Assembly (NCBI GenBank): GCA_944381105.1
Contig: CALWJU010000005.1
Span: 1 to 42,693 of the forward strand
Length of the DNA stretch: 42,693 nucleotides
Origin: an uncultured Clostridia bacterium
GTDB lineage: Bacteria; Bacillota; Clostridia; Christensenellales; UBA1242
Direction: 5' to 3'
Position numbers and translations under genes: made by a program. The notes under the pieces were generated by a model that saw only the letters and a list, made by a program, of their open reading frames with translations, did no database searches and was not told the origin of the DNA. Shown here one piece after another: positions 15,909 through 24,739 of this stretch; positions within the stretch are counted from its first letter, which is position 1; every line of letters begins with the position of its first letter.

Positions 15909-18014
15909 GTGAAAAACACAAGATTTTTAAATTTTCGTTATATTTTTTATCCGTTTTTAGCCTTTTTATTTGGTATTATTGTTGCAAGAGGGATGTACTC
16001 GGGCGATATAGAGACTTTTCTAGTTGTAATCGCTCTTCTTTTTGGGGTAGGTATTATATTAATCATCAAGAAAAAGTACAAAATCATGGCACTCTTGTTT
16101 GCCTTTTTCTTTGTAGGTAACGGCTTCTACTTTTTGGGTGAATTAACCTATTCTGTTAAATCATATGAGGGAGAGGTTTCTATTGTTGGAAGGGTAAGTG
16201 ATAACTTTGAAGAGAATGACTACTATTATGTAGTAATACTTGACAATGTAACTATTAATGGTGAGAGTGCAAAGAATATTAAGGCAAATTTTTCAAAAGG
16301 TGAACAGGAGATAAAGGTTGGCGACATATTAGCATTTGAAAGCGAGGTGTCAGAGGAGTCTCTTTTTACCCTTGGCTACCTAAATTCAAGTTTTTATCGG
16401 CAAAATGTGGGCTATACTTTATCGGCTAGCACCTCAGATATCGTGGTAAGCCCAGGCTATACAAATATAGACGAAGAGGTTAGGTTGGCAATAAAAGACC
16501 TCATCTATTCTAGACTTAGCGAGGATAACGCCTCAATTGCTTATGCAGTGCTTTTTGGCGACCAGTCAGGGATAAGTTTTGAGGTGAACGAGGCATACAG
16601 AAATTCAGGAATTATTCATATCATAGCGGTTAGTGGATTCAATGTAGGTTTCCTTATTGCAATTCTTTACAATCTTTTTAGTCATTCAAAGAAGAAACGA
16701 CTTGTAAGTTTTATAGTAACAACTTGTATTATCATTGTCTACGCCTATTTTTGTGGGTTTGCACCCTCAGTTGTTCGAGCGAGCATAATGGGTATAGTCT
16801 CTATGTCCGCTCAAATTTTCGGCAGGCGATATGACGCATTAAATTCGCTAGGATTGTCTGGCTTTATCATCCTGCTTTTAAATCCATTAACCGCTTTCGA
16901 TGTTGGCTTTTTAATGTCAGTATTTTGTGTGATAGGTATAGTAACTTTAAGCCCTATGCTTGTAAAACTCTTTAATAAGTTTATGCCAAAGGCTATTGCC
17001 TCATATATAGCAGTATCATTCTCTGCTCAAATTGCAATCTTGCCATTTTTAGCAAGTTTTGGTTCTACCTACAATCTGCTTTCATTCATAATCAACCTTT
17101 TTGTTGTGCCTCTCTTTGCTATTATGTATCCATATCTATTCTTTATATCTTTTTTATCTTTAATTCTTCCTTTCCTCAGCGTACTGCTAGTGCCTGTCGA
17201 TTGGCTGTTGTCTGCTTGCTACTTTATTGCCACTATTTTCTCAACCTCCTCACTACAAGTAAGACTGTCGCCGATAAGTATCGCTGGTTGTTCAATTTTC
17301 TTCTTACTCATATTTGCTGTTGGTAGTTTGGTGCTCTCAAAACCGACAAATAAATTTTTGATGTCATCCCTTTTAGTTCTGCTTTGCATTTTCTCCTTTG
17401 GCTTTTCCTATATGTCAAATAATCTATCTTCTTCGGTTGTTTATCTAAACTCATATGGACAAGAGAGCGTCCTGCTTGTTAGTCAGAGCGGTCAAAGCAT
17501 GCTTGTCGGCAATAACTATATACTCTCTCGCTTTACAAATAACTATAATCTTGACAAGATTAATATCTATCTCTCCTTTGAAGATTTGACGGAGGATGAC
17601 GTTGAAGAACTTGAAGAGTTTGGCTTTTCCTATTATGTCTCCACCTCGGGAGATAGATTTCAAGATGAAATAAGAGTGGTTGACACTGACTCTACAATTG
17701 AGGCAGGTGATTTCAATTTTTGCTATGTCTCAGTTGAGGGTAAGGTGTTCGGCGTGGTAATATCTTTTGACCAAACCTCTGTTTTTGTTGCAAGTGGGGA
17801 AGAAATAGATTATAATAATATAGAATTATATCAAGATTGTTTGGATAGGCTAGAAATAGATATAGCATTTCTTGGAGAAAATTATTCGCTTGCAGATGAT
17901 AACTTTGTCTCGGTCGGCTTTTCTAAAAACAGCCAGACAAGTTATAACTTTTCAGACGATGGAAATTTACTCTTCGATATTGATGGTTCTGTTGTGGTTA
18001 GGAGGATAGATTGA
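15909..18014 (+). CDS. comEC: ComEC/Rec2 family DNA-uptake channel protein
   Basis: A 701-residue polytopic membrane protein of the ComEC family, which forms the channel for single-stranded DNA during natural transformation. The N-terminal soluble domain lies near residues 65-170, followed by the competence domain with its hallmark 'GIIHIIAVSGFNVG' (about residues 235-249) and 'PSVVRASIMG'. About ten helices follow to residue 490. The last 200 residues align by position with the usual metallo-beta-lactamase-like domain but have no HxHxDH: the place reads LSFEDLTEDDVEEL, and I see no His in this part. GTG at 15909 is the start if transcription begins there. HolA overlaps by four bases. Confidence 0.88.
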   Translation: MKNTRFLNFRYIFYPFLAFLFGIIVARGMYSGDIETFLVVIALLFGVGIILIIKKKYKIMALLFAFFFVGNGFYFLGELTYSVKSYEGEVSIVGRVSDNFEENDYYYVVILDNVTINGESAKNIKANFSKGEQEIKVGDILAFESEVSEESLFTLGYLNSSFYRQNVGYTLSASTSDIVVSPGYTNIDEEVRLAIKDLIYSRLSEDNASIAYAVLFGDQSGISFEVNEAYRNSGIIHIIAVSGFNVGFLIAILYNLFSHSKKKRLVSFIVTTCIIIVYAYFCGFAPSVVRASIMGIVSMSAQIFGRRYDALNSLGLSGFIILLLNPLTAFDVGFLMSVFCVIGIVTLSPMLVKLFNKFMPKAIASYIAVSFSAQIAILPFLASFGSTYNLLSFIINLFVVPLFAIMYPYLFFISFLSLILPFLSVLLVPVDWLLSACYFIATIFSTSSLQVRLSPISIAGCSIFFLLIFAVGSLVLSKPTNKFLMSSLLVLLCIFSFGFSYMSNNLSSSVVYLNSYGQESVLLVSQSGQSMLVGNNYILSRFTNNYNLDKINIYLSFEDLTEDDVEELEEFGFSYYVSTSGDRFQDEIRVVDTDSTIEAGDFNFCYVSVEGKVFGVVISFDQTSVFVASGEEIDYNNIELYQDCLDRLEIDIAFLGENYSLADDNFVSVGFSKNSQTSYNFSDDGNLLFDIDGSVVVRRID

Positions 18015-18952
18015 AAACTTTAAAGTCAAGGTTAAAAGAAGGATTAAAAAATTGTTATCTGCTTGAAGGGGATGACTACTATCTTTACGATAGGGCTTTT
18101 TCTATGATTAAAAATAGATGTAACCTTATTTTCCCTGACTTTGATTATATAAAATTTGACGACGAAAACTTTTCCATGCAGTCTCTTGTTGACAGCAGTG
18201 AGGTTTTGCCTCTTGGCAACTATAAACTTATCACAGTAAAAAATGTGTCTAAAATAAGTGAAAATGATAAGAAAATTCTTCTTTCCTACCTTGATAATCC
18301 AACACCTACGACTATCATTGTGATATTTGACTTTGCCGGTAAGTTCAATTTTGCAAAAAATAAGACTGAATTTGTAGATTGTTCAAGATTTGATAAAAAA
18401 TTAGGTCAAGCAGTGGTGGTAAATGAACTTACACGCCTTGGCAAACAGATAAGCGGAGAGGCACTTGATACACTATGGGATTATTGTAATGGCTACCTCA
18501 CTCGTATAAATAATGAAATTTATAAACTTGCCTACTATGATTTAAATGACCCCCTTATAACTAAAAAACTCGTTGAAAATATGGTAACTAAGGACAATGA
18601 GTTTGTTATATATGAACTCACGGACGCACTCTCTCAAAAGAAAGGGGATAGGGCACTGCAAATTATAGATGCCCTCTCAAAAGAACAGGGTATTCTCGGT
18701 CTTATCACAAATCATTTTAGACGCCTTTTCTTCATCTCTACCGCCGAAATGTCCGATAGTCAACTTGCCTCTCTTCTCAACGTCAAAGAATACGCAATCT
18801 CAAAACAACGTCAGCAGGTTAAAAATTTCTCTAAAATGCAACTCAAAAAGATTTATTCTCTGCTAGAAAAAGTAGACTATAACATAAAAAGTGGTGCAAT
18901 GTTACAGGAAAATGCTTTGTTTTACTTAATTATGAATATTCTCTATGTTTAA
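18011..18952 (+). CDS. holA: DNA polymerase III delta subunit
   Basis: A 313-residue clamp-loader delta subunit, which opens the beta clamp. The N-terminus has 'CYLLEGDDYYLYDRAFSMIK', matching the family's 'LIxGxExxLxxxxxxxI', with no functional Walker A, as usual for delta. The C-terminal collar domain (about residues 200-313) ends in the typical 'KIYSLLEKVDYNIKSGAMLQENALFYLIM' pattern. The start is TTG at 18011, overlapping the comEC stop, with GGAGG upstream. comEC-holA is a common gene order in Firmicutes, which supports both calls. Confidence 0.92.
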   Translation: MKTLKSRLKEGLKNCYLLEGDDYYLYDRAFSMIKNRCNLIFPDFDYIKFDDENFSMQSLVDSSEVLPLGNYKLITVKNVSKISENDKKILLSYLDNPTPTTIIVIFDFAGKFNFAKNKTEFVDCSRFDKKLGQAVVVNELTRLGKQISGEALDTLWDYCNGYLTRINNEIYKLAYYDLNDPLITKKLVENMVTKDNEFVIYELTDALSQKKGDRALQIIDALSKEQGILGLITNHFRRLFFISTAEMSDSQLASLLNVKEYAISKQRQQVKNFSKMQLKKIYSLLEKVDYNIKSGAMLQENALFYLIMNILYV

Positions 18953-19374
18953 TTTTTGTGTTAAAAAAATGCTAATATAGTTGTTTTAACTTGGTCTTTC
19001 TAGTTTTTGTATAAAATTTTTGGTCTTGTCTGTTGAACGTTTGCAAAAGTTGTCTGCCTAAAATTTTGTGTTTCTATGTATAAATGAATTTTTTTTGCAA
19101 AAAATAGTCTTAGGTAAAACGACTACATAAAAAACAATGTAAAATTCATTGAAAATGCTCGTTTTAATGGGTCTTTTATAGGTTTACATTTATAAGTCGT
19201 TAAGGCCACAAAAAAAACCTTAATTTCTCTTGCATAAAGGCGACTAAAAGGCGGAGAATATGGCAAAGTCGATAAATATTTAAAAAAAATTAATTTTTTT
19301 TATAAATATTAATAATTTATTTGACAAATTATGTCATAAAAGGTTAAAATAAGGTCAGTAAAAGGAGGAATATT
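18953..19374. other. 422-base intergenic region with a two-part inverted repeat
   Basis: No gene was found. The main structure is AACGACT (19118-19124) plus AATGTAAA (19136-19143), which pair with TTTACATT (19183-19190) and AGTCGTT (19195-19201). This gives 15 bp interrupted by an unequal internal loop and a 39-base apical part. It lies upstream of the promoter at 19321, so it is not in that gene's leader; it could be a small RNA or an operator. No known riboswitch class was recognised. The rest is A/T runs. Confidence 0.4.
19321..19350 (+). promoter_or_regulatory. strong promoter of TasA-like gene 19375
   Basis: Perfect TTGACA (19321-19326), 18-base spacer, TAAAAT (19345-19350), followed by an AAAGGAGG ribosome site (19361-19368). 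It is the best promoter and ribosome-site combination in the window and predicts high expression. Confidence 0.8.
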
Positions 19375-19935
19375 ATGTCGTTAAAAGCAAAATTGGTTTC
19401 AGCAATTGCCGCATTCTGTTTGGTTCTCGCATTGATGATCGTTGGTATCTTCGCTGCAACGCAAGCAACTATCAACATGAGTGGTTCTATTTCATTTACA
19501 ACAGATAGTATTTATGCAGATATTGCATATACTGTAACTGGAAATTCTACCACAATAAAAGGAGAATCGGATACAATTGATTCGGATTATACAAGCCCAA
19601 CAACATGGGACGGTATTAACCTTACATTCGATTCAGATCATACATCAATACAAGTAGTGATCACTATTGAAAACCGTTCAGCAGACAATGCTATCAATGT
19701 ATCTGCAACAACTCTTCCAGGTGCATCATTAGCAGGTGGTGGTATTACAACAACCTCTCAGTATAGAATTGGCAGTGGCAGTAACACAAATCTCACTACA
19801 TCAACACAGAACCTTTCAATTGATGGTGGAGAGACTATGACAATCACTCTTACATTTACACTTGCAAATCAAAACGACTCTTACACAGCAAACTGGGATG
19901 CAGATTTCAATTTGACTAGTGCAGTAGGTGCTTAA
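19375..19935 (+). CDS. TasA/camelysin-like SipW-dependent secreted protein
   Basis: A 186-residue secreted protein. The N-terminus (LVSAIAAFCLVLALMIVGIFAATQATINMSGS read in parts) is the signal type cleaved by SipW: basic start, hydrophobic core, then Ala-rich cleavage zone near residues 28-32. The mature part is a Ser/Thr/Asn-rich beta domain of the size of TasA-type fibre subunits. The segment TWDGINLTFDSDHTSIQ recurs as NWDNVNLYFDKTHTEIS in the next gene, showing that they are paralogous. A very strong promoter, ribosome site and terminator suggest an abundant, monocistronic structural protein, perhaps of matrix fibres. The peptidase gene two genes downstream supports the export route. Confidence 0.78.
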   Translation: MSLKAKLVSAIAAFCLVLALMIVGIFAATQATINMSGSISFTTDSIYADIAYTVTGNSTTIKGESDTIDSDYTSPTTWDGINLTFDSDHTSIQVVITIENRSADNAINVSATTLPGASLAGGGITTTSQYRIGSGSNTNLTTSTQNLSIDGGETMTITLTFTLANQNDSYTANWDADFNLTSAVGA

Positions 19936-19947
19936 TTGATTTAGCGA

Positions 19948-19979
19948 AAAATCTTATAGGGAAACCTATAAGATTTTTT
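19948..19979 (+). terminator. terminator after TasA-like gene
   Basis: A perfect 13-bp stem (19948-19960 with 19965-19977) with a GAAA tetraloop and a T-run. Confidence 0.92.
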
Positions 19980-20138
19980 ATGCAATTAATTAAATCAAAA
20001 TGCTTTTATAGCAGTATTTTTCTAATTTAAAATAATTTTGCAATAAATACATTAAAAAAAATAAAAATAAATATGAAAAATAGTGAAAATATTTTATATT
20101 TTCTAAAAAAAATGTTAAACTAAATACAAGGGTTAATA

Positions 20139-20735
20139 ATGGCAGAAGAAAAAGATTTTGAAAATATAGAAGAACAAGAGGATAAATCTTCGAGAAGAAA
20201 ACTTATTTTTTCTATTATTATATTTATACTTGTCATGATACTGCTTATTATGGGTATTGTGCTTTTTGTCATTATTCAAAACAATAATGAGGGACAAATT
20301 AATATAGAGGGTAGCAATGTTCATATTCAAGCGACAGCAAGGGTTGAAGGGGCAGCGGTGCTAGTTGATCTTCCACCTATTTACATCAACAGCAATTCAG
20401 AAGATTCTGTTGTTAGAAATTGGGATAATGTTAATTTATATTTTGATAAGACACACACAGAAATATCTCTTTATATAACGATAGTAAATTATAATGAAAT
20501 GTCAGGTCTTTCTATTTTGTATGATAATGCAAGTCAAACAAATAATTTGGAAATAGAAAATTATTATTATATAAATCAAAGTCAACAATTAAATCCTATT
20601 GAAAATCAAGATCCTATATATATTTCTGCTGGCGAGAGTATAACATTCCTTGCTAGGTTTAGCATCATTGACCAATCGCTATCTTTTGAAAATAGGCTTG
20701 ATATTAATATAAATTGTTCGAGTTATGAGGAATAA
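20139..20735 (+). CDS. membrane-anchored TasA-like paralogue
   Basis: A 198-residue protein with an acidic, then Arg/Lys cytoplasmic N-terminus (residues 1-25), one transmembrane segment (about 26-49) and an extracellular beta-rich domain. The NWDNVNLYFDKTHTEIS segment and the later 'ISAGESITFLARFSI' parallel TWDGINLTFDSDHTSIQ and 'IDGGETMTITLTFTL' of the secreted protein at 19375. It is therefore probably an anchor, minor subunit or assembly factor of the same fibre, analogous in context (not clearly in sequence) to TapA. An AAGGG ribosome site lies six bases before the ATG. The signal peptidase gene follows after two bases, making an operon. Confidence 0.72.
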   Translation: MAEEKDFENIEEQEDKSSRRKLIFSIIIFILVMILLIMGIVLFVIIQNNNEGQINIEGSNVHIQATARVEGAAVLVDLPPIYINSNSEDSVVRNWDNVNLYFDKTHTEISLYITIVNYNEMSGLSILYDNASQTNNLEIENYYYINQSQQLNPIENQDPIYISAGESITFLARFSIIDQSLSFENRLDININCSSYEE

Positions 20736-20737
20736 AT

Positions 20738-22075
20738 ATGGAAAGTAAGAAGAAAACTTGGAAGAAAGTATTAGATATTGTATCAAACGTAATCTTTGTA
20801 ATCGTTATGATACTGCTTGTGATTTTTATGATATACGGATTTGGTAGCATATCGCAAGATAAGGTGCCCTCTTTTTTTGGGCAATATTATATGAGAATCG
20901 CCTCAGGTTCTATGTCCGATCCTGCCTACCGAGTGCCAGGTGATGAAGATAGTGAATTGATTGCCGATGGTTTTGAGCGTTATGATGTCGTCATCATAAA
21001 TCGAGTAGATACAAAAGATATCCAAATAGGAGATATTATCGCATTCTATGAAAGTAGTTTAAATTATGACGAAGACACATTTATCCCTGTGGAAGAGGCT
21101 GACCCTGAAAGTATAAGGGATATTGAATCTAGCGGTTCAAGATACAGCGGTTCAAGGACTTTCCACCAGGTTGTAGATATAGAGGTAGACGAAGATGGGT
21201 ATCTTTGGTTTACAACTAAGGGTACACATAACACAGGCGTAGATTCGGATAAAGTAAGGGCAGATTATGTTATTGGAGTTTATACTGACTCTGGACTTGC
21301 TGGCGTTCTGCAATTTATGTCTTCTACTGCTGGAATTATAGTACTTGTTGTTGTTCCGTCTTGTATAGTATTATTTTTATTGCTCCTTAGCATTATAGAT
21401 ACAATCGATAAGATGATAAAGAAGAAGAAAGAGGAAGAGGCGTTCCAAGATGCACTGATAAATTCGGTATCTTCAAGCAATACATCAACTGCCTCAATTA
21501 AGAAATATCCTACAAGTGCTGGCGGATTAAGTGAGAGTTCAATGGCTGGTTTTGAGAAAGAAATTGCTAAGATTGAAAGTGAAAGAAAGGCAAAAGAACA
21601 ACAAAAGGCAGAGAATAGTACTCCACCAAAGAAACCTGAGATAAAGAAGGATGATGCTATCAAGAGTGGTGCTGAGGAGACCTCAATAGATAAGGATGTG
21701 AGTCTTGAAAAAGCAAAGGTTGAAAATAAAACAGCACCGAAAGAGGTAAAATCTGCAAGCGAGGTTAACAAAGAGGTGGCTGGTAACCCTAGTCAAGAGC
21801 TAGTTGCAAAACATCCTAGTGGAAAAGGCGAGATAAAGAGAACTGTTAGCAAATCTTCTGAGAGCGAGAAAAAACTAACCACAGGCACTGCTACAAGCAA
21901 GAGTAAAGCAAAAACCTCAGCAGGAACGACTAAATCTTCAACAGGTACAACAAAAAATTCGACTAGCACTGCCAAAAACTCTACCTCAAAAAGTAAAAGT
22001 TCGGTAAAAAATTCGAGCAAGAGCGGAACAATTTCTACAAAGACTAAAAGTTCCACAAAGTCAAATAAGAAATAG
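20738..22075 (+). CDS. sipW: SipW-type signal peptidase I with long basic tail
   Basis: A 445-residue ER/archaeal-type (S26B) signal peptidase. A transmembrane helix at about residues 14-34 is followed by the catalytic Ser in SGSM (Ser58) and the 'YDVVIINRVDTKDIQIGDII' strand pair. Where bacterial-type enzymes use Lys, His143 (TFHQVVDI) is present, as in SipW, and 'TTKGTHN' and 'VIGVY' follow. A second helix spans about 195-222. The last 220 residues are a Lys/Ser/Thr-rich, disordered cytosolic or wall-directed tail absent from ordinary SipW (about 190 residues). Its substrates are probably the two TasA-like proteins just upstream. Confidence 0.85.
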   Translation: MESKKKTWKKVLDIVSNVIFVIVMILLVIFMIYGFGSISQDKVPSFFGQYYMRIASGSMSDPAYRVPGDEDSELIADGFERYDVVIINRVDTKDIQIGDIIAFYESSLNYDEDTFIPVEEADPESIRDIESSGSRYSGSRTFHQVVDIEVDEDGYLWFTTKGTHNTGVDSDKVRADYVIGVYTDSGLAGVLQFMSSTAGIIVLVVVPSCIVLFLLLLSIIDTIDKMIKKKKEEEAFQDALINSVSSSNTSTASIKKYPTSAGGLSESSMAGFEKEIAKIESERKAKEQQKAENSTPPKKPEIKKDDAIKSGAEETSIDKDVSLEKAKVENKTAPKEVKSASEVNKEVAGNPSQELVAKHPSGKGEIKRTVSKSSESEKKLTTGTATSKSKAKTSAGTTKSSTGTTKNSTSTAKNSTSKSKSSVKNSSKSGTISTKTKSSTKSNKK

Positions 22076-22102
22076 ATAAAATTTATTAAACTATTTAAAA
22101 AC

Positions 22103-22135
22103 AAAAAAGCCATTGTGTTATGCAATGACTTTTTT
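22103..22135 (+). terminator. terminator after sipW-like gene
   Basis: AAAAAAGC-CATTG pairs with CAATG-A-CTTTTTT (one mismatch) around a 7-base loop, with a T-run to 22135. Confidence 0.8.
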
Positions 22136-22337
22136 GGAATTTAATTTGATATAAGTCAATTTTATTTTGTTTTTTATTAAAAATGTGGTAGTCTAAATAT
22201 ATAAAAGAACCTTTTTCATTTATACTCTTTAAGCAACTAGTTTATAGAATAGAAAAAGGATACAATAAACTAAAAAAGATTTGCAAGACTTTGATTAAAA
22301 AGACTTACATTATAGAGTAAGATTAAAAGGAAAAGAG

Positions 22338-23648
22338 ATGTATAAACCTATTGTGGCAGTTGTTGGACGCCCAAACGTTGGAAAGAGTACTTTTTTTAAC
22401 AAGATATGTGGTAAGAGAATTAGTATAGTTGACGACACTCCTGGTGTAACGAGGGACAGAATTTATGCTGACGGAGAGTGGGCGGGACATACTTTTACTC
22501 TCGTAGATACTGGTGGCATTGACGATAGAAGTGAGGATGCTTTTCAAAAGGACATTAAAAAGCAGGCGGAAATTGCGATAAACGAGGCGGATGTAATCGT
22601 CTTTCTTGTCGACGGAAGAGTTGGGGTTACCACAAATGACGAAGAAGTTGCATCAATTTTGCACCGCTCTAAAACTCCTGTTGTGTTAGTTGTAAACAAA
22701 CTTGACAATTTTGAAATTGAAAAGACCTATGAATTTTACTCCTTAGGGCTTGGCACGCCATATCCGCTTTCTGTTATGCAAAGCAAAGGTATAGGCGATG
22801 TGCTTGATGCGATTGTGGGCAACTTTAAAGACAGGGCGGAGAGTGAGGATGAAAATGTAACAAAAGTTGCAGTCGTAGGCAGACCAAATGTTGGGAAAAG
22901 TTCGCTTGTAAACAGGCTTATAGGCAAGGAAAGGGTGGTTGTAAGCGATATTGAGGGCACGACGAGAGATGCTGTGCTTGTACCATTTAAGTATAACAAA
23001 AAGGACTATGCACTCGTCGATACCGCAGGACTAAGAAGACAACGCTCGGTTGAAAAAGTCTCTGTCGAGGGATACTCAGTTCTCCGTACCATGTCGGCAA
23101 TCAATGAGGCGGACGTATCCATCATTGTTATTGACGGCTCGCAAGAGATAATTTCCGAACAAGATGTGAGAATTGCTGGTTATGTTGACGAGGCTGGAAA
23201 GCCTAGCGTTATAGTAGTCAACAAGTGGGACATAAAGTCTAAGAGTAAAGATGAATACTTAAAAATGCTTAGTCAAAGCCTTGCCTTTATGAGTTATTTC
23301 AAGGTGATATTTGTTTCCGCTCTTACAGGAGAACAGACAGGACAGATTATGGCTCTTGTTGAAGAGGTTTACCAAAACGCTAGCAAGAGAATTACCACAG
23401 GCGTGCTTAATGATATGCTTTCTGAGGCGATTTTAAACTATCAGCCACCTGCACATAATGGCGTGCGAGTGAAAATAAGATATATTACACAGGTTTCTAC
23501 CAATCCACCGACCTTTGTTCTTTTTGTCAATGATCCAAAATATATCAATTTTTCATACAGAAGATACCTTGAAAATCGTTTTCGTGAGAGGATAGATTTT
23601 TCTGGCACTCCAATAAAATTTATTATCAAAGGAAAGGGGGATGAATAA
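22338..23648 (+). CDS. der: ribosome-assembly GTPase Der (EngA)
   Basis: A 436-residue double GTPase needed for 50S subunit maturation. Two G domains are evident: GRPNVGKST (about residues 9-17), DTPGV and NKLD in the first; GRPNVGKSS (about 182-190), DTAGL and NKWD in the second. The C-terminal KH-like domain (from about 345) has 'PAHNGVRVKIRYITQ' and the ending 'RIDFSGTPIKFIIKGKGD' typical of Der. An AAGGA ribosome site precedes the ATG. plsY follows with a TAATG overlap, as in many Clostridia, where der-plsY-spoIVA is a conserved order. Confidence 0.97.
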   Translation: MYKPIVAVVGRPNVGKSTFFNKICGKRISIVDDTPGVTRDRIYADGEWAGHTFTLVDTGGIDDRSEDAFQKDIKKQAEIAINEADVIVFLVDGRVGVTTNDEEVASILHRSKTPVVLVVNKLDNFEIEKTYEFYSLGLGTPYPLSVMQSKGIGDVLDAIVGNFKDRAESEDENVTKVAVVGRPNVGKSSLVNRLIGKERVVVSDIEGTTRDAVLVPFKYNKKDYALVDTAGLRRQRSVEKVSVEGYSVLRTMSAINEADVSIIVIDGSQEIISEQDVRIAGYVDEAGKPSVIVVNKWDIKSKSKDEYLKMLSQSLAFMSYFKVIFVSALTGEQTGQIMALVEEVYQNASKRITTGVLNDMLSEAILNYQPPAHNGVRVKIRYITQVSTNPPTFVLFVNDPKYINFSYRRYLENRFRERIDFSGTPIKFIIKGKGDE

Positions 23649-24427
23649 TGGAAACAGCACTTTATTTCATTTTAATCGCTTTTATCTCTTATTTTATAGG
23701 AACAATCAATTTTTCAAAAATACTTGCATGGTATTTTAGACATAAGGACATAACAAAAGTGGGTAGTGGCAATCCAGGAACGATGAACATGCTCCGTTCT
23801 TTTGGGTTTGGACTCGCACTTGCTACCTTTTTAGGAGAAGTGGTAAAGTCAGGGCTTACCTGTCTTGTCTTTCAACTTATCTTTCCTCAGTTTGACATTG
23901 CATATTTTCTAGCAGGCTTCTTTGTGATTATAGGTTATATGTTCCCTGTTTGGTCTAAGTTTAAAGGGGGAAAGGGTGTGGCTTGTTTTGCTGGCGTGTT
24001 TCTTTTCTCAGAACTTTGGTATGTCGCTCTCGGCTGGTTTGTGATTTGTTTTATCCTCTTTATGTTTGTAAACTATGGCAGTGTTATATCCTTTACCTAC
24101 ATAGGCGGTTTGTGCATTGGATATACTATTTATATTTGGCTAGCCGACCTGCAAATACTTTGGCTTTCTCAAACCACTTATGCAATCATAATCACTGTAA
24201 CGCTTTGGTTTTTATACGCACTTATGCTTTTCATGCATAGAGGGAACATTGTCCGCCTTATCAATCATACAGAAAATAAGATTGATTTCAAGGCAAAAGT
24301 CAAATCGGTTTTCTGTCATAAGAAAGGCGAAGAGATAATTGAGGAGGAACTTGTAGAACATGCTCCTGAAATAGAGATAGTTATTGAAGAGAAAGAGAAT
24401 GAAGATAAAAATTCTACCAAACAGTAA
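23648..24427 (+). CDS. plsY: glycerol-3-phosphate acyltransferase PlsY
   Basis: A membrane enzyme that moves an acyl group from acyl-phosphate to glycerol-3-phosphate, the first step of phospholipid synthesis. Motif 1 is GSGNPGTMNMLRSFG (about residues 39-53; usually GSGNPGATN), motif 2 is the glycine-rich KGGKGVA (about 106-112), and motif 3 lies near 'RGNIVRLINHTENKI' (about 198-212). Five to seven helices are present. At 259 residues it exceeds the usual 190-210 because of an acidic C-terminal extension of about 40 residues. The extension is unusual but in frame. It overlaps der and is followed by a terminator. Confidence 0.95.
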   Translation: METALYFILIAFISYFIGTINFSKILAWYFRHKDITKVGSGNPGTMNMLRSFGFGLALATFLGEVVKSGLTCLVFQLIFPQFDIAYFLAGFFVIIGYMFPVWSKFKGGKGVACFAGVFLFSELWYVALGWFVICFILFMFVNYGSVISFTYIGGLCIGYTIYIWLADLQILWLSQTTYAIIITVTLWFLYALMLFMHRGNIVRLINHTENKIDFKAKVKSVFCHKKGEEIIEEELVEHAPEIEIVIEEKENEDKNSTKQ

Positions 24428-24435
24428 AAAGTAAA

Positions 24436-24486
24436 AAACAACCTAATTTGTTCTGTGATAACAAAAGAGCAAAAAGGTTGTTTTTA
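24436..24486 (+). terminator. terminator after plsY
   Basis: AAACAACCT (24436-24444) pairs with AGGTTGTTT (24475-24483), with an inner TTTGTT/AACAAA stem, then T-run. Most of the remaining 312 bases before spoIVA are AT-rich and show no gene. Confidence 0.75.
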
Positions 24487-24705
24487 TTTAAATATATATT
24501 TTGATTTATTTTTGCTTTCAATTTGTCTGTCTTTATTTTAATTTTTGATTTTTGTAATATTTTAGTATAAATTCTTCTTAGGTTTGTTTTTATTCTGTTT
24601 TATTAATGAAATTTTGTGAAATAAAGATAAAGTCTACTTTTTTTATTATTTTTTATATTTTCTGTGCAAAATATTTCTATATCGTTCTAACTGCCGAATA
24701 TTTTA

Positions 24706-24713
24706 CATACATT
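24706..24713 (+). promoter_or_regulatory. possible sigma-E -10 element of spoIVA
   Basis: CATACATT at 24706-24713 matches the sigma-E -10 consensus (CATACAnT), 26 bases before the spoIVA ATG. spoIVA is a sigma-E target in known spore-formers. The expected -35 about 14 bases upstream is poor, so this is only a partial match. Confidence 0.4.
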
Positions 24714-24739
24714 ATCTTGTCGCATAGGAGGATTTAATT

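Noticed and set aside
15836..16120. 94-codon plus-strand frame overlapping the comEC start
   Set aside because: It overlaps the comEC promoter and coding start in another frame, and its composition is that of out-of-frame membrane-protein codons.
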